DNA from: Colwellia sp.
GTDB lineage: Bacteria > Pseudomonadota > Gammaproteobacteria > Enterobacterales > Alteromonadaceae
Assembly: GCF_013214175.1 (NCBI RefSeq)
Contig: NZ_JABSPA010000009.1
Span: forward strand, 111,894-175,893
DNA length: 64,000 nt
Direction of reading: 5' to 3'
Shown: positions 8,912-17,659 of the stretch, one piece after another
Layout of the letters: every line of letters starts with the position of its first letter
Position numbering within the stretch: the first letter of the stretch is position 1
The notes under the pieces: generated by a model
Database searches by the model: none
Told to the model about the DNA's origin: nothing
The model's input: the letters and a program-made list of their open reading frames with translations, nothing else
Made by a program: the position numbers and the translations under genes

Positions 8912-10165
8912 CTAAAAATTTTCTATGGTCAGCTCTGAATTTTTCAGCAGTGATAAGTCCGAGACAATAAATGTGTCATTGACCTTGCCACCTTCAATGA
9001 TTTCGATATAGCGACCCGCCTCTTTACCAAATTTAACTGCGATTATCATGGCAGTATTATGTGACTCATCGAGTCGAAATAAATTGCTGTTTGAATTAGC
9101 CTTACCATTAACCGGACGTTCCATATAGGTAATGTTGGTTAAGATGTCAGTAATAATCACGGCGTCAACACTGAGTTGCGGACGCGCACTGGCTGGCAAT
9201 TGATCTGGTAAAGCGATTTCAATTTCAACAGTATTTTCTACTACCACAGGGTCAATGCGTGAAACAGTACCGACAATTTTGTCACGGCGGGTATCAACAA
9301 TAGCCTTTTGGCCGATAAAAATTTGTTGCGCCTTGCTCTGTGGCACTCTCACCAAAGCAATCAGATCTTGGACACTGCCGATGAGTGCAATTTCCTGTCC
9401 GGCTGCCAGGCTTTGCCCTAGCTCAACCGATAAACGTTGTAAAACACCACTAAATCCGGCTCTAACGGTAAGACGATCTAAACGGTTTTGAGCGATATCT
9501 AGTTGTCCCTGTTGCTGCTTGATTTGTTCAAGCTGAATATTAATGACTTCTTGATTGACTAATTTAAGTGCAGCTGTTCGTTGATGGTGAATTTTTATGC
9601 GCTTTTTAAGCTGTGCTTCATGAACTAGGCTTTCTTTATAGGCAAGTACCGAGACTATGCCTGATTTAACCAAGCCGCTCTGTGCCTCTAACCTTACCTT
9701 AGCCGTTTCGTAGCTTGCTTCCATTTCTGCAAAGCTGCCACTTTCATTAAGAATCTCACGTTGATGGCTTAATTTTAATTGGCGTAAATTGGCTTTACGT
9801 TGTGAAAGTTCCTGAACTGCACTATCTAACAGTTGTTGCAACTCAGGGTTAGCAAGTTGCACAATAATACTGTTTGGAGTTACCAATGCACCTGGTTTCA
9901 GGACAATTTCCTGAACCGTAGCACTAGTTAATGAAGTGATCAGCAATTGTTTATCGGAACGTAAAGCACCATAACCTTCTATTTCTACCTGCAAGTCACC
10001 TTGTTTTACCGTACCAAAAAGCAAGTCGTTACGTTTAACAGATGTTCCACCAGCGTTAGCGCTGACATACCAGGTGAGGGCTGCGAGCAAACAAATCGCC
10101 AAACCACCGATAACCGGCATTGATTTGAATTTGTTTTGCTTAGGTTTAATTTTTTTTACATCCAT
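8912..10165 (-). CDS. HlyD/MFP-type periplasmic adaptor subunit
   Basis: A 417-residue protein with a single N-terminal membrane anchor (residues ~18-38, MPVIGGLAICLLAALTWYV), a first half-lipoyl segment (LKPGALVTPNSIIVQLANPE), a long alpha-helical coiled-coil hairpin (residues ~110-230), then the second lipoyl half (VRAGFSGVLQRLSVELGQSL) and a beta-barrel domain. Such adaptors join an inner-membrane exporter to an outer-membrane channel; here the partner must be the ATPase/permease pair downstream. A sigma-54 promoter lies about 40-60 bases upstream, so the kinase/activator pair encoded next door probably controls it. Confidence 0.88.
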   Translation of the reverse strand: MDVKKIKPKQNKFKSMPVIGGLAICLLAALTWYVSANAGGTSVKRNDLLFGTVKQGDLQVEIEGYGALRSDKQLLITSLTSATVQEIVLKPGALVTPNSIIVQLANPELQQLLDSAVQELSQRKANLRQLKLSHQREILNESGSFAEMEASYETAKVRLEAQSGLVKSGIVSVLAYKESLVHEAQLKKRIKIHHQRTAALKLVNQEVINIQLEQIKQQQGQLDIAQNRLDRLTVRAGFSGVLQRLSVELGQSLAAGQEIALIGSVQDLIALVRVPQSKAQQIFIGQKAIVDTRRDKIVGTVSRIDPVVVENTVEIEIALPDQLPASARPQLSVDAVIITDILTNITYMERPVNGKANSNSNLFRLDESHNTAMIIAVKFGKEAGRYIEIIEGGKVNDTFIVSDLSLLKNSELTIENF

Positions 10166-10212
10166 TTAGGAGACACCTTGATTAAATACTTTACTGATCG
10201 TAACAGTACTTG

Positions 10213-10231
10213 TAGCTAATTTCGTGCCAAA
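10213..10231 (-). promoter_or_regulatory. Sigma-54 (-24/-12) promoter for the exporter operon
   Basis: On the minus strand the sequence reads TTTGGCACGAAATTAGCTAC. The GG of TTGGCAC and the GC of TAGCT are separated by exactly ten bases, the hallmark spacing of RpoN promoters. It points at the adaptor gene, and a sigma-54 activator is encoded at 11826-13187 in the same locus. Confidence 0.75.
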
Positions 10232-10289
10232 GTTTATTTGCTAGTAAATTCAATGTGTTAGTTGTTTTAAGATGATTGTAACCGTCGGT

Positions 10290-10458
10290 TTAGTCCGCTG
10301 GTGAACTACTGCGCCCCAGAATGAAACTAAGGCTAAAGAAAGGAAGGGAGATTGAAAGCGTAACATCAGGTACATCTGTATTATTAACCAGATTAATAGT
10401 GCCTTGGTGATGTTCTATAATAAGTTTTTTGATGAGAGTACGGCAAAAGCTCAGTTTA
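10290..10458 (-). pseudogene. C-terminal fragment of a second histidine kinase
   Basis: On the minus strand this encodes KLSFCRTLIKKLIIEHHQGT followed by INLVNNTDVPDVTLSISLP and a stop. It is clearly related to the last ~45 residues of the intact kinase next to it (LSFCRNIIEHHKGTIKLVNN...VTVSITLPLV). It has no start and no catalytic boxes. It looks like the remains of a duplicated kinase gene, now lying between the intact kinase and the sigma-54 promoter. Confidence 0.75.
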
Positions 10459-10472
10459 TTAGCTACGGGCTA

Positions 10473-11768
10473 CTACTGTTTTTCTTGGCTAACTAAAGGC
10501 AGGGTGATAGATACAGTGACACCCGGCGAGTTATCATTATTGACCAGCTTAATGGTGCCTTTGTGATGTTCGATAATATTACGACAGAAACTAAGACCAA
10601 TACCCTGACCATTTTGTTTGGTTGAATACAAAGGCACAAAGAGGTTATCCAAATTAGCAAAACCATGGCCGCTATCAACCACTTCAATCAGTGATGAATT
10701 AACAGTTTCACTGAAGGTCAGTTTTATTTTTCCACCAGGCTGTGAGGCTTCAACGGCATTTTTAATAATGTTTAACAAAACTTGTTCAATAAAAGCAGGG
10801 TCTGCCCAAAAACGTTCCGTTTTTAATTCTACCTGCAATGGAATATCTTTGAGTAGGCCTTGAATCCGCTTGGCGATATTAATGACTGAAAGCATCTGGC
10901 AATTTAAGTGAAATGGCTTGCTAATTGACGCATATCGGCTGACAAAGTCCTGCAAGTGTTGACATCGTTCGGTAATCACGGTTAACGCTTGCTTTTCTCT
11001 TTTCCCCTGAGCTTTTAAACTGAGTCCCTGAGCTAATGCAGATACCGGCGTTAATGAATTATTAATCTCATGCCCGAGCACTCGAATAAGCTGCTGCCAA
11101 GCATTAAGCTGGCTTTGTCTCAATGCCGACTCAATATTAACAAAAACCATTAATTGGTGAGTTTTTCCCTGATCAATAAATTCGCTGTGTCTAATTTGCC
11201 ATTTATTGTCACGCAGATTTTCTTTAAAATGCCAATTATTATCGACAAATTCAAGCCCTAATAACTCAGGAGAGGAATGCCTGAAAATCTGCCATGGCTG
11301 GGGGAACAATTCATTAAAAGCACCATTGGCATAAGTAAGTTGTGGTTGTTGGTCAAATACCATTATTGGGCTATCCAGTTGGTCGATGAGTCGATAAACC
11401 AAAAAGATATGTTGATCGTAGCGTGACTTGAGTAATTGCAAATGAGAACTCAAGTTTTCGAGATCCCGATGAAACTCTCTAACTTTACCGGTGCTAAAAG
11501 CAGGTTTGGCATACTGGCAATAGTCATCATTGTGCACCGCTTCAAGGTGCATACTGGCGCGTTTAAATGCAATAATTGTTCTTTTATAAATATAAGAAAA
11601 GCATAACCACAAGATCAATAGCAAACCAGCGCTTGTTAAGGCAATATTAGCGACTGTCCATTGCTGTACTAGCCCTATAACCAGCCACAAACTGACTACC
11701 AATAAACTGGTGGCAATAAAACAAGTTTTTAACAGCTGCTCTAAAGATTTATAGACAAATAGCTTCAT
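10473..11768 (-). CDS. Sensor histidine kinase of NtrY-like type
   Basis: A 431-residue membrane kinase: two membrane helices in the first ~60 residues, a PAS-like linker (IMVFDQQPQLTYANGAFNEL near residue 135), the phosphoacceptor His in VLGHEINNSLTPVSALAQGL near residue 230, then the ATPase domain with N box NIIKNAVEAS, G1 DSGHGF and G2 GQGIGLSFCRNI. The loop between the membrane helices is very short, so it may sense something in or near the membrane. It lies just downstream of its likely partner, the sigma-54 response regulator (57 bases apart), and upstream of the exporter genes it presumably controls. Confidence 0.88.
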   Translation of the reverse strand: MKLFVYKSLEQLLKTCFIATSLLVVSLWLVIGLVQQWTVANIALTSAGLLLILWLCFSYIYKRTIIAFKRASMHLEAVHNDDYCQYAKPAFSTGKVREFHRDLENLSSHLQLLKSRYDQHIFLVYRLIDQLDSPIMVFDQQPQLTYANGAFNELFPQPWQIFRHSSPELLGLEFVDNNWHFKENLRDNKWQIRHSEFIDQGKTHQLMVFVNIESALRQSQLNAWQQLIRVLGHEINNSLTPVSALAQGLSLKAQGKREKQALTVITERCQHLQDFVSRYASISKPFHLNCQMLSVINIAKRIQGLLKDIPLQVELKTERFWADPAFIEQVLLNIIKNAVEASQPGGKIKLTFSETVNSSLIEVVDSGHGFANLDNLFVPLYSTKQNGQGIGLSFCRNIIEHHKGTIKLVNNDNSPGVTVSITLPLVSQEKQ

Positions 11769-11825
11769 AATTCCCGGATCTTTTTTTTATGATTTCTGGT
11801 CTTTCGACTTTGGTTTTAATGTTAC

Positions 11826-13187
11826 TCATAGATCCGGTGTTCTGATACCATATTTCTCTAATCGGCGGTATATCGATGATTTAGTCAGCCCCAGCATTAT
11901 TCCAGCTTTAGGCACATTATTATTCGTTAGTACCAGTGCTTGCTCGATCAATTTATGCTCGGCTTGGTCTACCGTCATCATAGGCAGATAATTGCTGGGT
12001 TTAAGATTAGACAGATGCAAATCTTCTTGTCCTAGTCTACTGTTCTGGGCCAACAAAACAGCGCGTTCCATTAAATGGCTCATTTCACGAACATTACCCG
12101 GCCAGTGATATGTTTCCAACGCTTGTATTGCACCTGGTGTAAGGCTTAATTCCTCGCGTTTGTATTTTTTGCCATGCAGGGCAATAAAGTGTTTTGCCAG
12201 GGGAACTATATCGTGAAGCCTTTCTTTCAATGATGGCACTCTAAGCTCTATGGTATTAAGACGAAAATAAAGATCTTCCCGGAAGGCACCATCACCTATC
12301 AATTGGGCTATATTGCCATTTGTTGCGCTAATAATACGGCTATTAGCGTGTTGAGTTTGACTAGAGCCTAATACTTCATATTCGCCAGATTCCAGTACAC
12401 GTAGTAATTTAGCTTGTTGTGACTGGGGAATATTGGCAATTTCATCTAAAAACAGCGTGCCATCTTTGGCAAGTTCAAAACGACCGATACGATTTTCTTT
12501 TGCGTCGGTAAATGCGCCTTTTTTATGGCCAAACATTTCGCTTTCAAATAATGCTTCTGAAATCGCGCCCATATTGACTGAAATAAAAGTGCTGGAGGCA
12601 CGATCAGATTGTTGATGGATTCGTTTAGCTAAATGACTTTTTCCGGTGCCATTGTCACCCGTTAATAAAATACTGGCGTCAGTTGCTGCCACTGAGTCGA
12701 TTTGAGCTAATAACTTTTCCATTGCTGCTGAGCGCCAGGTAAAATCTAGCTCGGCAACCGGTTCCAACTGTTGTTTAAGTTTTTGGTTTTGCACTTGCAG
12801 ACCGGCCAACTTCAGTTGTTGGTGGATAATTTGGATTAATCTTTGGTTATTCCAAGGTTTTTCGACAAAATCACAAGCACCCAAACGCATGGCATTGACC
12901 GCTAGATCAACATTAGACCAACCAGTCATGGCGATTACCGGGATAACAAAATCAGATTTACTAAGCCAAGTTAAAAAGCGCAGGCCTTCTTCGCCTGAAG
13001 TGGTATCTAAGGAAAAGTTCATATCCAGCAAAATCAAATCGACGCTGTTGTCGGCCAACATCGTTTGGGCATAATGGTGATTTTCTGCTTCAAGTACCAC
13101 AAAACCCTGATCTTCTAGAATAAAGGCGGCACTTAAACGAATTTCTGGGCTGTCATCGACAACCAGTATTTGCGGTTTAGATATCAC
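11826..13187 (-). CDS. Sigma-54-dependent response regulator (NtrC family)
   Basis: A 453-residue activator: receiver domain (DD at 10-11, phosphoacceptor Asp in LILLDMNFSLD near residue 55), AAA+ domain with Walker A GDNGTGKS and Walker B GTLFLDEI, and a C-terminal Fis-type helix-turn-helix (NNNVPKAGIMLGLTKSSIYR). The loop that touches sigma-54, normally GAFTGA, reads GAFTDA; this substitution is also seen in some other members of the family. Together with the kinase encoded downstream it should switch on the sigma-54 promoter at 10213-10231. Confidence 0.92.
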   Translation of the reverse strand: MISKPQILVVDDSPEIRLSAAFILEDQGFVVLEAENHHYAQTMLADNSVDLILLDMNFSLDTTSGEEGLRFLTWLSKSDFVIPVIAMTGWSNVDLAVNAMRLGACDFVEKPWNNQRLIQIIHQQLKLAGLQVQNQKLKQQLEPVAELDFTWRSAAMEKLLAQIDSVAATDASILLTGDNGTGKSHLAKRIHQQSDRASSTFISVNMGAISEALFESEMFGHKKGAFTDAKENRIGRFELAKDGTLFLDEIANIPQSQQAKLLRVLESGEYEVLGSSQTQHANSRIISATNGNIAQLIGDGAFREDLYFRLNTIELRVPSLKERLHDIVPLAKHFIALHGKKYKREELSLTPGAIQALETYHWPGNVREMSHLMERAVLLAQNSRLGQEDLHLSNLKPSNYLPMMTVDQAEHKLIEQALVLTNNNVPKAGIMLGLTKSSIYRRLEKYGIRTPDL

Positions 13188-13544
13188 AACTCATCACAAC
13201 TCACTGACTATTAGTAACAAAGATAATAAATTGCTAACCAGAATTGAACAAGAAAAATCTTATTACTTTACGTTAATTGGGGTTTTCTTTGTTTATGGGA
13301 GAGAAAATTCAAAGGTAATAAATGGTCAAACCTCAACGAATTAGCTGAAATTTCCTACTGAAAAGATCAATAAAGAGGTAATAGTGACGGTTATCACTAT
13401 CTCGTTATTAGAGCTTTAGTGCCATAAGGTTATTGGCAACTTGTTGCGATAGATTAGACGTTTCCTATTGCTCTCTAATGATAACTGAGCTGAAGTCCAT
13501 ATTTTAAATCCGCTTTATTCGTTAATGCTTATCATCATATGAAA
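13188..13544. other. Intergenic stretch with palindromic element
   Basis: No gene. ATAGTGA (13381-13387) and TCACTAT (13394-13400) form a perfect inverted repeat. The element 13382-13404 closely resembles the one at 4481-4504. It separates the exporter locus from the siderophore island. Confidence 0.5.
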
Positions 13545-14282
13545 CTAATGAGTAATAAGGGTTGTTACTGAATCATCCTTTATTTCATACTTACATTTAA
13601 ATTTTTTACCGCGCTGCATTGTAAATGAAAGATCCTGAATAAGAGTAAGTGTTAATTCATTTTCTGTTAGCTCAAATGAAGTTACTTGAGCAGCAGAAAA
13701 ATCGAAATATTTTCCAACATTTTTATATATAGCTTTAAATAAACTTTCTTTTGCTGAAAATATGAGTGTAAGTGCTTTATTAAAAGGTAGAAAGGGCATT
13801 AATGGAGCATATTCGGCAACGCTTGTAACAATGTTACTCGCTATATCTTTGGCATCGTTTTGTGTTATCCAATGCTCAATATCCAGTCCAATATATTGAT
13901 GATATTGTTGTTCGGCAATAACACATTGTGCAATATTGGATGAATGAGAAATTGAACCTAAAATACCTTGTGGCCATACTGGGGCTCGGTTTTCACCAAT
14001 AGCAATATAATGGCATGACCTGCCAAGGTGTTGTAATGCTATTTTCGCTAAATAACGACCTGCTAAAAACTCTGATTTTCTTTTCGGCACCGCTTGCTTT
14101 AGTGAATCAGGTAAACTAATCGCCAGAAAATCAAAGTCGGTGTCATTAAATAGCGTTGAGTCAAAATGACATTTTGCGGTAATCAAGTGACGATTACGCC
14201 GCACGGATAGAAAATTTAAGTCTATGCAAGTTGTTCTTGGTGATCTTTCTACGTCCATGTTATTTATGAGAGTTTGTATCAT
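13545..14282 (-). CDS. entD: EntD-type 4'-phosphopantetheinyl transferase
   Basis: A 245-residue protein of the EntD/Sfp superfamily, which moves phosphopantetheine from CoA to the serine of carrier domains. Visible motifs: FLAGRYLAKIALQHLG near residue 75, APVWPQGILGSISHS, the Mg-binding GLDIEHW (Asp and Glu) near residue 128, and FSAKESLFKAIY near residue 180. It is the last gene of the entCEBAD run and its ATG overlaps the entA stop by four bases. Its targets should be the aryl carrier domain of EntB and the two T domains of the NRPS at 29031-36431. Confidence 0.88.
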   Translation of the reverse strand: MIQTLINNMDVERSPRTTCIDLNFLSVRRNRHLITAKCHFDSTLFNDTDFDFLAISLPDSLKQAVPKRKSEFLAGRYLAKIALQHLGRSCHYIAIGENRAPVWPQGILGSISHSSNIAQCVIAEQQYHQYIGLDIEHWITQNDAKDIASNIVTSVAEYAPLMPFLPFNKALTLIFSAKESLFKAIYKNVGKYFDFSAAQVTSFELTENELTLTLIQDLSFTMQRGKKFKCKYEIKDDSVTTLITH

Positions 14283-15049
14283 TTTCCTAAAGTAGCTCCA
14301 CCATCAATGACAATATCTTGCAAGGTAATATGACTGGCTTGTGACGAGCTTAGAAAAACAACCGAGTTGGCAATGTCTGCTGGTGTGGCTAATTTACCCA
14401 AAGGAATACCCGGTTTGAATTGCTTAGGAAAACCTTCAATAGTCTCTTCTTCGCCGTGTTCATCCTGCCAAAGTGACCATTGCATTGGGGTTTGTGTTGA
14501 ACCAGGAGAAACAACATTGCAACGAATACCATATTTAGCTAACTCTATCCCTGCAACTAACGTGAGATTGGTAAGTGCAGATTTGGATGCGCTATACGCG
14601 GCCATAGACATTCGGGGCATGTGATTAGCATTTGAAGATACGCTGACTATCGCGCCGCTTTTATTGACCTTCATTAAAGGAATAACTTGGCGCATAAGGT
14701 GAAATGCACCGGATACATTGACATTAAATGACGATGTCCACTGCTCTACAGTTAACTCCATAATACTACCCATGTGTAATATGCCAGCAACGTTAACTAA
14801 TATATCAACTGCACCATGTTTTTTAATTAATAATTCACAGATACTTCTGATGGCACTTTCATTACTTATATCTAACACGACTTGAGTAATATTATCGTTG
14901 GGTGAGTCAAAATGTAGATCAAAACCAATAACTTGGGCACCTAGCTGCTGAAATTGATTAGCCGTTTCAGCGCCAATGCCTTGGTTAGCGCCCGTCACCC
15001 ATACCGTTTTATTTTGCCAGTCATCATGACAAGGTAATTGAGGTTTCAT
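14279..15049 (-). CDS. entA: 2,3-dihydro-2,3-dihydroxybenzoate dehydrogenase
   Basis: A short-chain dehydrogenase of 256 residues when started at the ATG at 15049; a longer in-frame start would run back into entB. It shows the NAD site TGANQGIGAE, the NVAG motif, catalytic Ser (VSVSSNANH) and YSASK, and the C-terminal IVIDGGATLG. It oxidises 2,3-dihydro-DHB to 2,3-dihydroxybenzoate, the third step from chorismate. The gap to entB is five bases and the entD start overlaps its end, so the genes form one translation-coupled unit. Confidence 0.9.
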   Translation of the reverse strand: MKPQLPCHDDWQNKTVWVTGANQGIGAETANQFQQLGAQVIGFDLHFDSPNDNITQVVLDISNESAIRSICELLIKKHGAVDILVNVAGILHMGSIMELTVEQWTSSFNVNVSGAFHLMRQVIPLMKVNKSGAIVSVSSNANHMPRMSMAAYSASKSALTNLTLVAGIELAKYGIRCNVVSPGSTQTPMQWSLWQDEHGEEETIEGFPKQFKPGIPLGKLATPADIANSVVFLSSSQASHITLQDIVIDGGATLGK

Positions 15050-15054
15050 GCGCG

Positions 15055-15945
15055 TTACGCCAACGCAAAAGAATTTGCTTTTGATACAATATCCCAAAAG
15101 CCATTAACACTAGGTGATTTAGCTAATTCAACAAAAGTGACATTAATACCTTGTTTTTGCCATGCAGACATTAAGGTCATGACAGCAACGGAATCTAAAC
15201 CAAAATCCATTAAGTTATCGTCGTCCTCCATCGCATCAGCATCTTCAATTAAAGGAATAATTTGAGATCTTAACCAGCTTTTTGAAAATTCTGTAGTATC
15301 AGTTTTATCGTTCATATCAGCATTAACAATATCGTCTTTGCATACGACTCTACCGGCATTTTTAGCAATATAATTTAGTGCCATTAAGTGCTCTTCTAAA
15401 CTAAAATCAGCAATTGCATCGGCAATCAAGAAGGGCTTGATGTTATTGCTAAAAGCATCAACCGCCGTTTGCATTACGCCAATATGGCCATAAATTCCGC
15501 AAATAATAAGTTGATCTCGACCTTGTGATTTCAACATTTCTGCTAGTGGTGAACGATGAAATGCACTGTAGCGCCATTTGGTTAATACAATATCATCGGT
15601 ATCAGGTTTCAGTTCGCCAATAATATCTTTTTTATCAGGGTATTGAGGCAAGCCTCTACCCCACATATCATTTAATAATGCACGATCTTCATCAGATTGT
15701 TCTTTCGGCTGAGCGGTATAGAAAACCGGGATGCCTTGAGATTTACAAAAAGCTTTAAGTGCCGAAATATGGCTTATTACTTGATTAATTAAATGATTGT
15801 TTTCGCCATAAAACTCAACAAAATATTGCTGCATGTCATGAATAAGTAATGCCGACTGACTTGCTTCAAACGGCCAAGAGACTTTGTTTATTGGCAGGTC
15901 AATTGACGACGGTAATGTGTAGGCTGCTATAGATTTGATAGACAT
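15055..15945 (-). CDS. entB: Isochorismatase with C-terminal aryl carrier domain
   Basis: A bifunctional protein of 296 residues from the ATG at 15945, which has CAGGAT six bases before it; the longer open frame overlaps entE. Residues ~20-205 are the isochorismatase domain (ALLIHDMQQYFVEFY with the catalytic Asp, LTKWRYSAFHRSPL, IICGIYGHIGVMQTAVDAF). Residues ~220-290 are an aryl carrier protein with the phosphopantetheine serine in MDFGLDSVAVMTLM. It turns isochorismate into 2,3-dihydro-DHB and then carries the DHB thioester to the first condensation domain of the NRPS. Confidence 0.93.
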   Translation of the reverse strand: MSIKSIAAYTLPSSIDLPINKVSWPFEASQSALLIHDMQQYFVEFYGENNHLINQVISHISALKAFCKSQGIPVFYTAQPKEQSDEDRALLNDMWGRGLPQYPDKKDIIGELKPDTDDIVLTKWRYSAFHRSPLAEMLKSQGRDQLIICGIYGHIGVMQTAVDAFSNNIKPFLIADAIADFSLEEHLMALNYIAKNAGRVVCKDDIVNADMNDKTDTTEFSKSWLRSQIIPLIEDADAMEDDDNLMDFGLDSVAVMTLMSAWQKQGINVTFVELAKSPSVNGFWDIVSKANSFALA

Positions 15946-15955
15946 AATAATCCTG

Positions 15956-17659
15956 TTAACAAGTAGTTTCTGTGATAAATGATTGGCGTAGGCAACGTTT
16001 GTCGATTTTGCCAACGGCTGTTTTAGGTAAGTCATGGACAAAGGCGATTCGATCGGGCATTTTATAGCTGGCAACCCCTTGCTCTCTAAGGTAACGGCGA
16101 ATATCTCTGGCTTTAATTTCAGACTTCTTCACGACAAATGCACAACTACACTCACCAAGTATGTCATCAGGCATTGCGACCAATGCTACATCGACTATTG
16201 ATGGTATGTGCAGTAATAACTCTTCAATTTCTTGCGCATCAATCTTTTCTCCGCCTCGGTTTATTTGGTCTTTATTCCGCCCCATAACAATGAGGTGACC
16301 TGAAGCAGTTTGCTTGACTAGATCACCGGTGCAGTAAAATCCATTACTATCAAAAGCTCGTTCGTTGGCAATAGGAGAATTGTAGTATCCTCTAAATGTA
16401 TAAGGACCTCTTGTCCACAATGCACCAACCTCGCCATCATTTACCGGCACACCCGATTCATCCAATACTTGTATTTCATCACAAGGTGACATTGGTTTGC
16501 CTTGGGTGTTGTTAATATGCCATGAATCGTCAGCATGTAGAGTGTAATTTATCAGACCTTCGGCCATACCAAATACTTGCTGTAACTGGCAACCTAATAT
16601 CTTGTTAACTTTTTCAGCAACGGCGGCACTAAGCTTTGCACCGCCCACTTGGATAGTATTAAGAGAGTCAAGCTGGATATTCTTTTGGTGAGTTTTAGTC
16701 GCATCGTTAATGTTGCCAATTTCAACTAACCACAGGTGCAGCGCAGGTGGTACTAACGATGTTAACGTGATCTTATGCCGATAAATCAAAGGGAAGCAGG
16801 TAGTAGGGCTTGGATCCGAGGCAGTGATCACGGTTCCTCCGACATAGAATACCCCCAAAGATCCGGGCGAGCTCAAAGTAAAATTGTGTGGTGCCGGCAG
16901 TGCACATAAATAAACTGTGTTGGCTGAAATTTCACAGACTAGTGCACTTTGCCTGATGCTGTAATAATAGTCGTTGTGAGTTCTCGGTATGAGTTTAGGT
17001 GTGCCTGTACTGCCGCCAGATAACTGAAAAAAAGCAACGTGATCTGCCGCTGATTCTTGCTTAACTAAGGTTAGATTATTGTTACGATCAAATATTACTT
17101 TAGCACCATTTTTTTGCCAATACATAGGAGCCAGTACGTCATTACTCTTTGAGGAAAGGTCATGTGAAGTACTACCAATAATGAGGGTGTTTTCCAGATT
17201 GATGCAATACGGTCTAAGTTTTTCTAATAACGCCGAAGTTTTGTTGCAGTCATCTAGTAGTGAATGCTGAGTTGATAGTATCACCAGTGCAGGTTTTATT
17301 TGTTTACTGAATGCGACCAACTCGTGAAAACCATGGTTAAACAATGCATTAACGGGCGTTATACCACACTTTAATAGCGCAAAAAATACGATGTAAAACT
17401 CAGCACTGTTGGGCAGTTGTACTAGTGCGGTTGTGTCGTTAGGAAAATCTCGTGCTAATATCTGAGAGGCCAATTGGTTGCTTAATGTATCAATATCGCG
17501 GTAAGTAAATGTTCTACCATGGCAAATTAATGCGGCTTTATTAGCATGCACTTTTAGTTGGTTGGTTACTATATTTGTTAAGGGCTCGTTTATCCAATAA
17601 CCCTTATCAACATAACACTTGGCGATATCTTCAGGCCATTGCGTAAATGGAATGCTCAT
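15956..17659 (-). CDS. entE: 2,3-dihydroxybenzoate-AMP ligase
   Basis: A 567-residue stand-alone adenylation enzyme. The P-loop is FFQLSGGSTGTPKLIPRTH near residue 212, followed by QVFGMAEGLINYT, the YCTGDLV motif, the hinge MGRNKDQINRGGEKI and the catalytic lysine in PKTAVGKIDKR. This is the EntE/DhbE family that activates DHB and loads it on EntB. Its start overlaps the entC stop by four bases (ATGA). Confidence 0.93.
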   Translation of the reverse strand: MSIPFTQWPEDIAKCYVDKGYWINEPLTNIVTNQLKVHANKAALICHGRTFTYRDIDTLSNQLASQILARDFPNDTTALVQLPNSAEFYIVFFALLKCGITPVNALFNHGFHELVAFSKQIKPALVILSTQHSLLDDCNKTSALLEKLRPYCINLENTLIIGSTSHDLSSKSNDVLAPMYWQKNGAKVIFDRNNNLTLVKQESAADHVAFFQLSGGSTGTPKLIPRTHNDYYYSIRQSALVCEISANTVYLCALPAPHNFTLSSPGSLGVFYVGGTVITASDPSPTTCFPLIYRHKITLTSLVPPALHLWLVEIGNINDATKTHQKNIQLDSLNTIQVGGAKLSAAVAEKVNKILGCQLQQVFGMAEGLINYTLHADDSWHINNTQGKPMSPCDEIQVLDESGVPVNDGEVGALWTRGPYTFRGYYNSPIANERAFDSNGFYCTGDLVKQTASGHLIVMGRNKDQINRGGEKIDAQEIEELLLHIPSIVDVALVAMPDDILGECSCAFVVKKSEIKARDIRRYLREQGVASYKMPDRIAFVHDLPKTAVGKIDKRCLRQSFITETTC

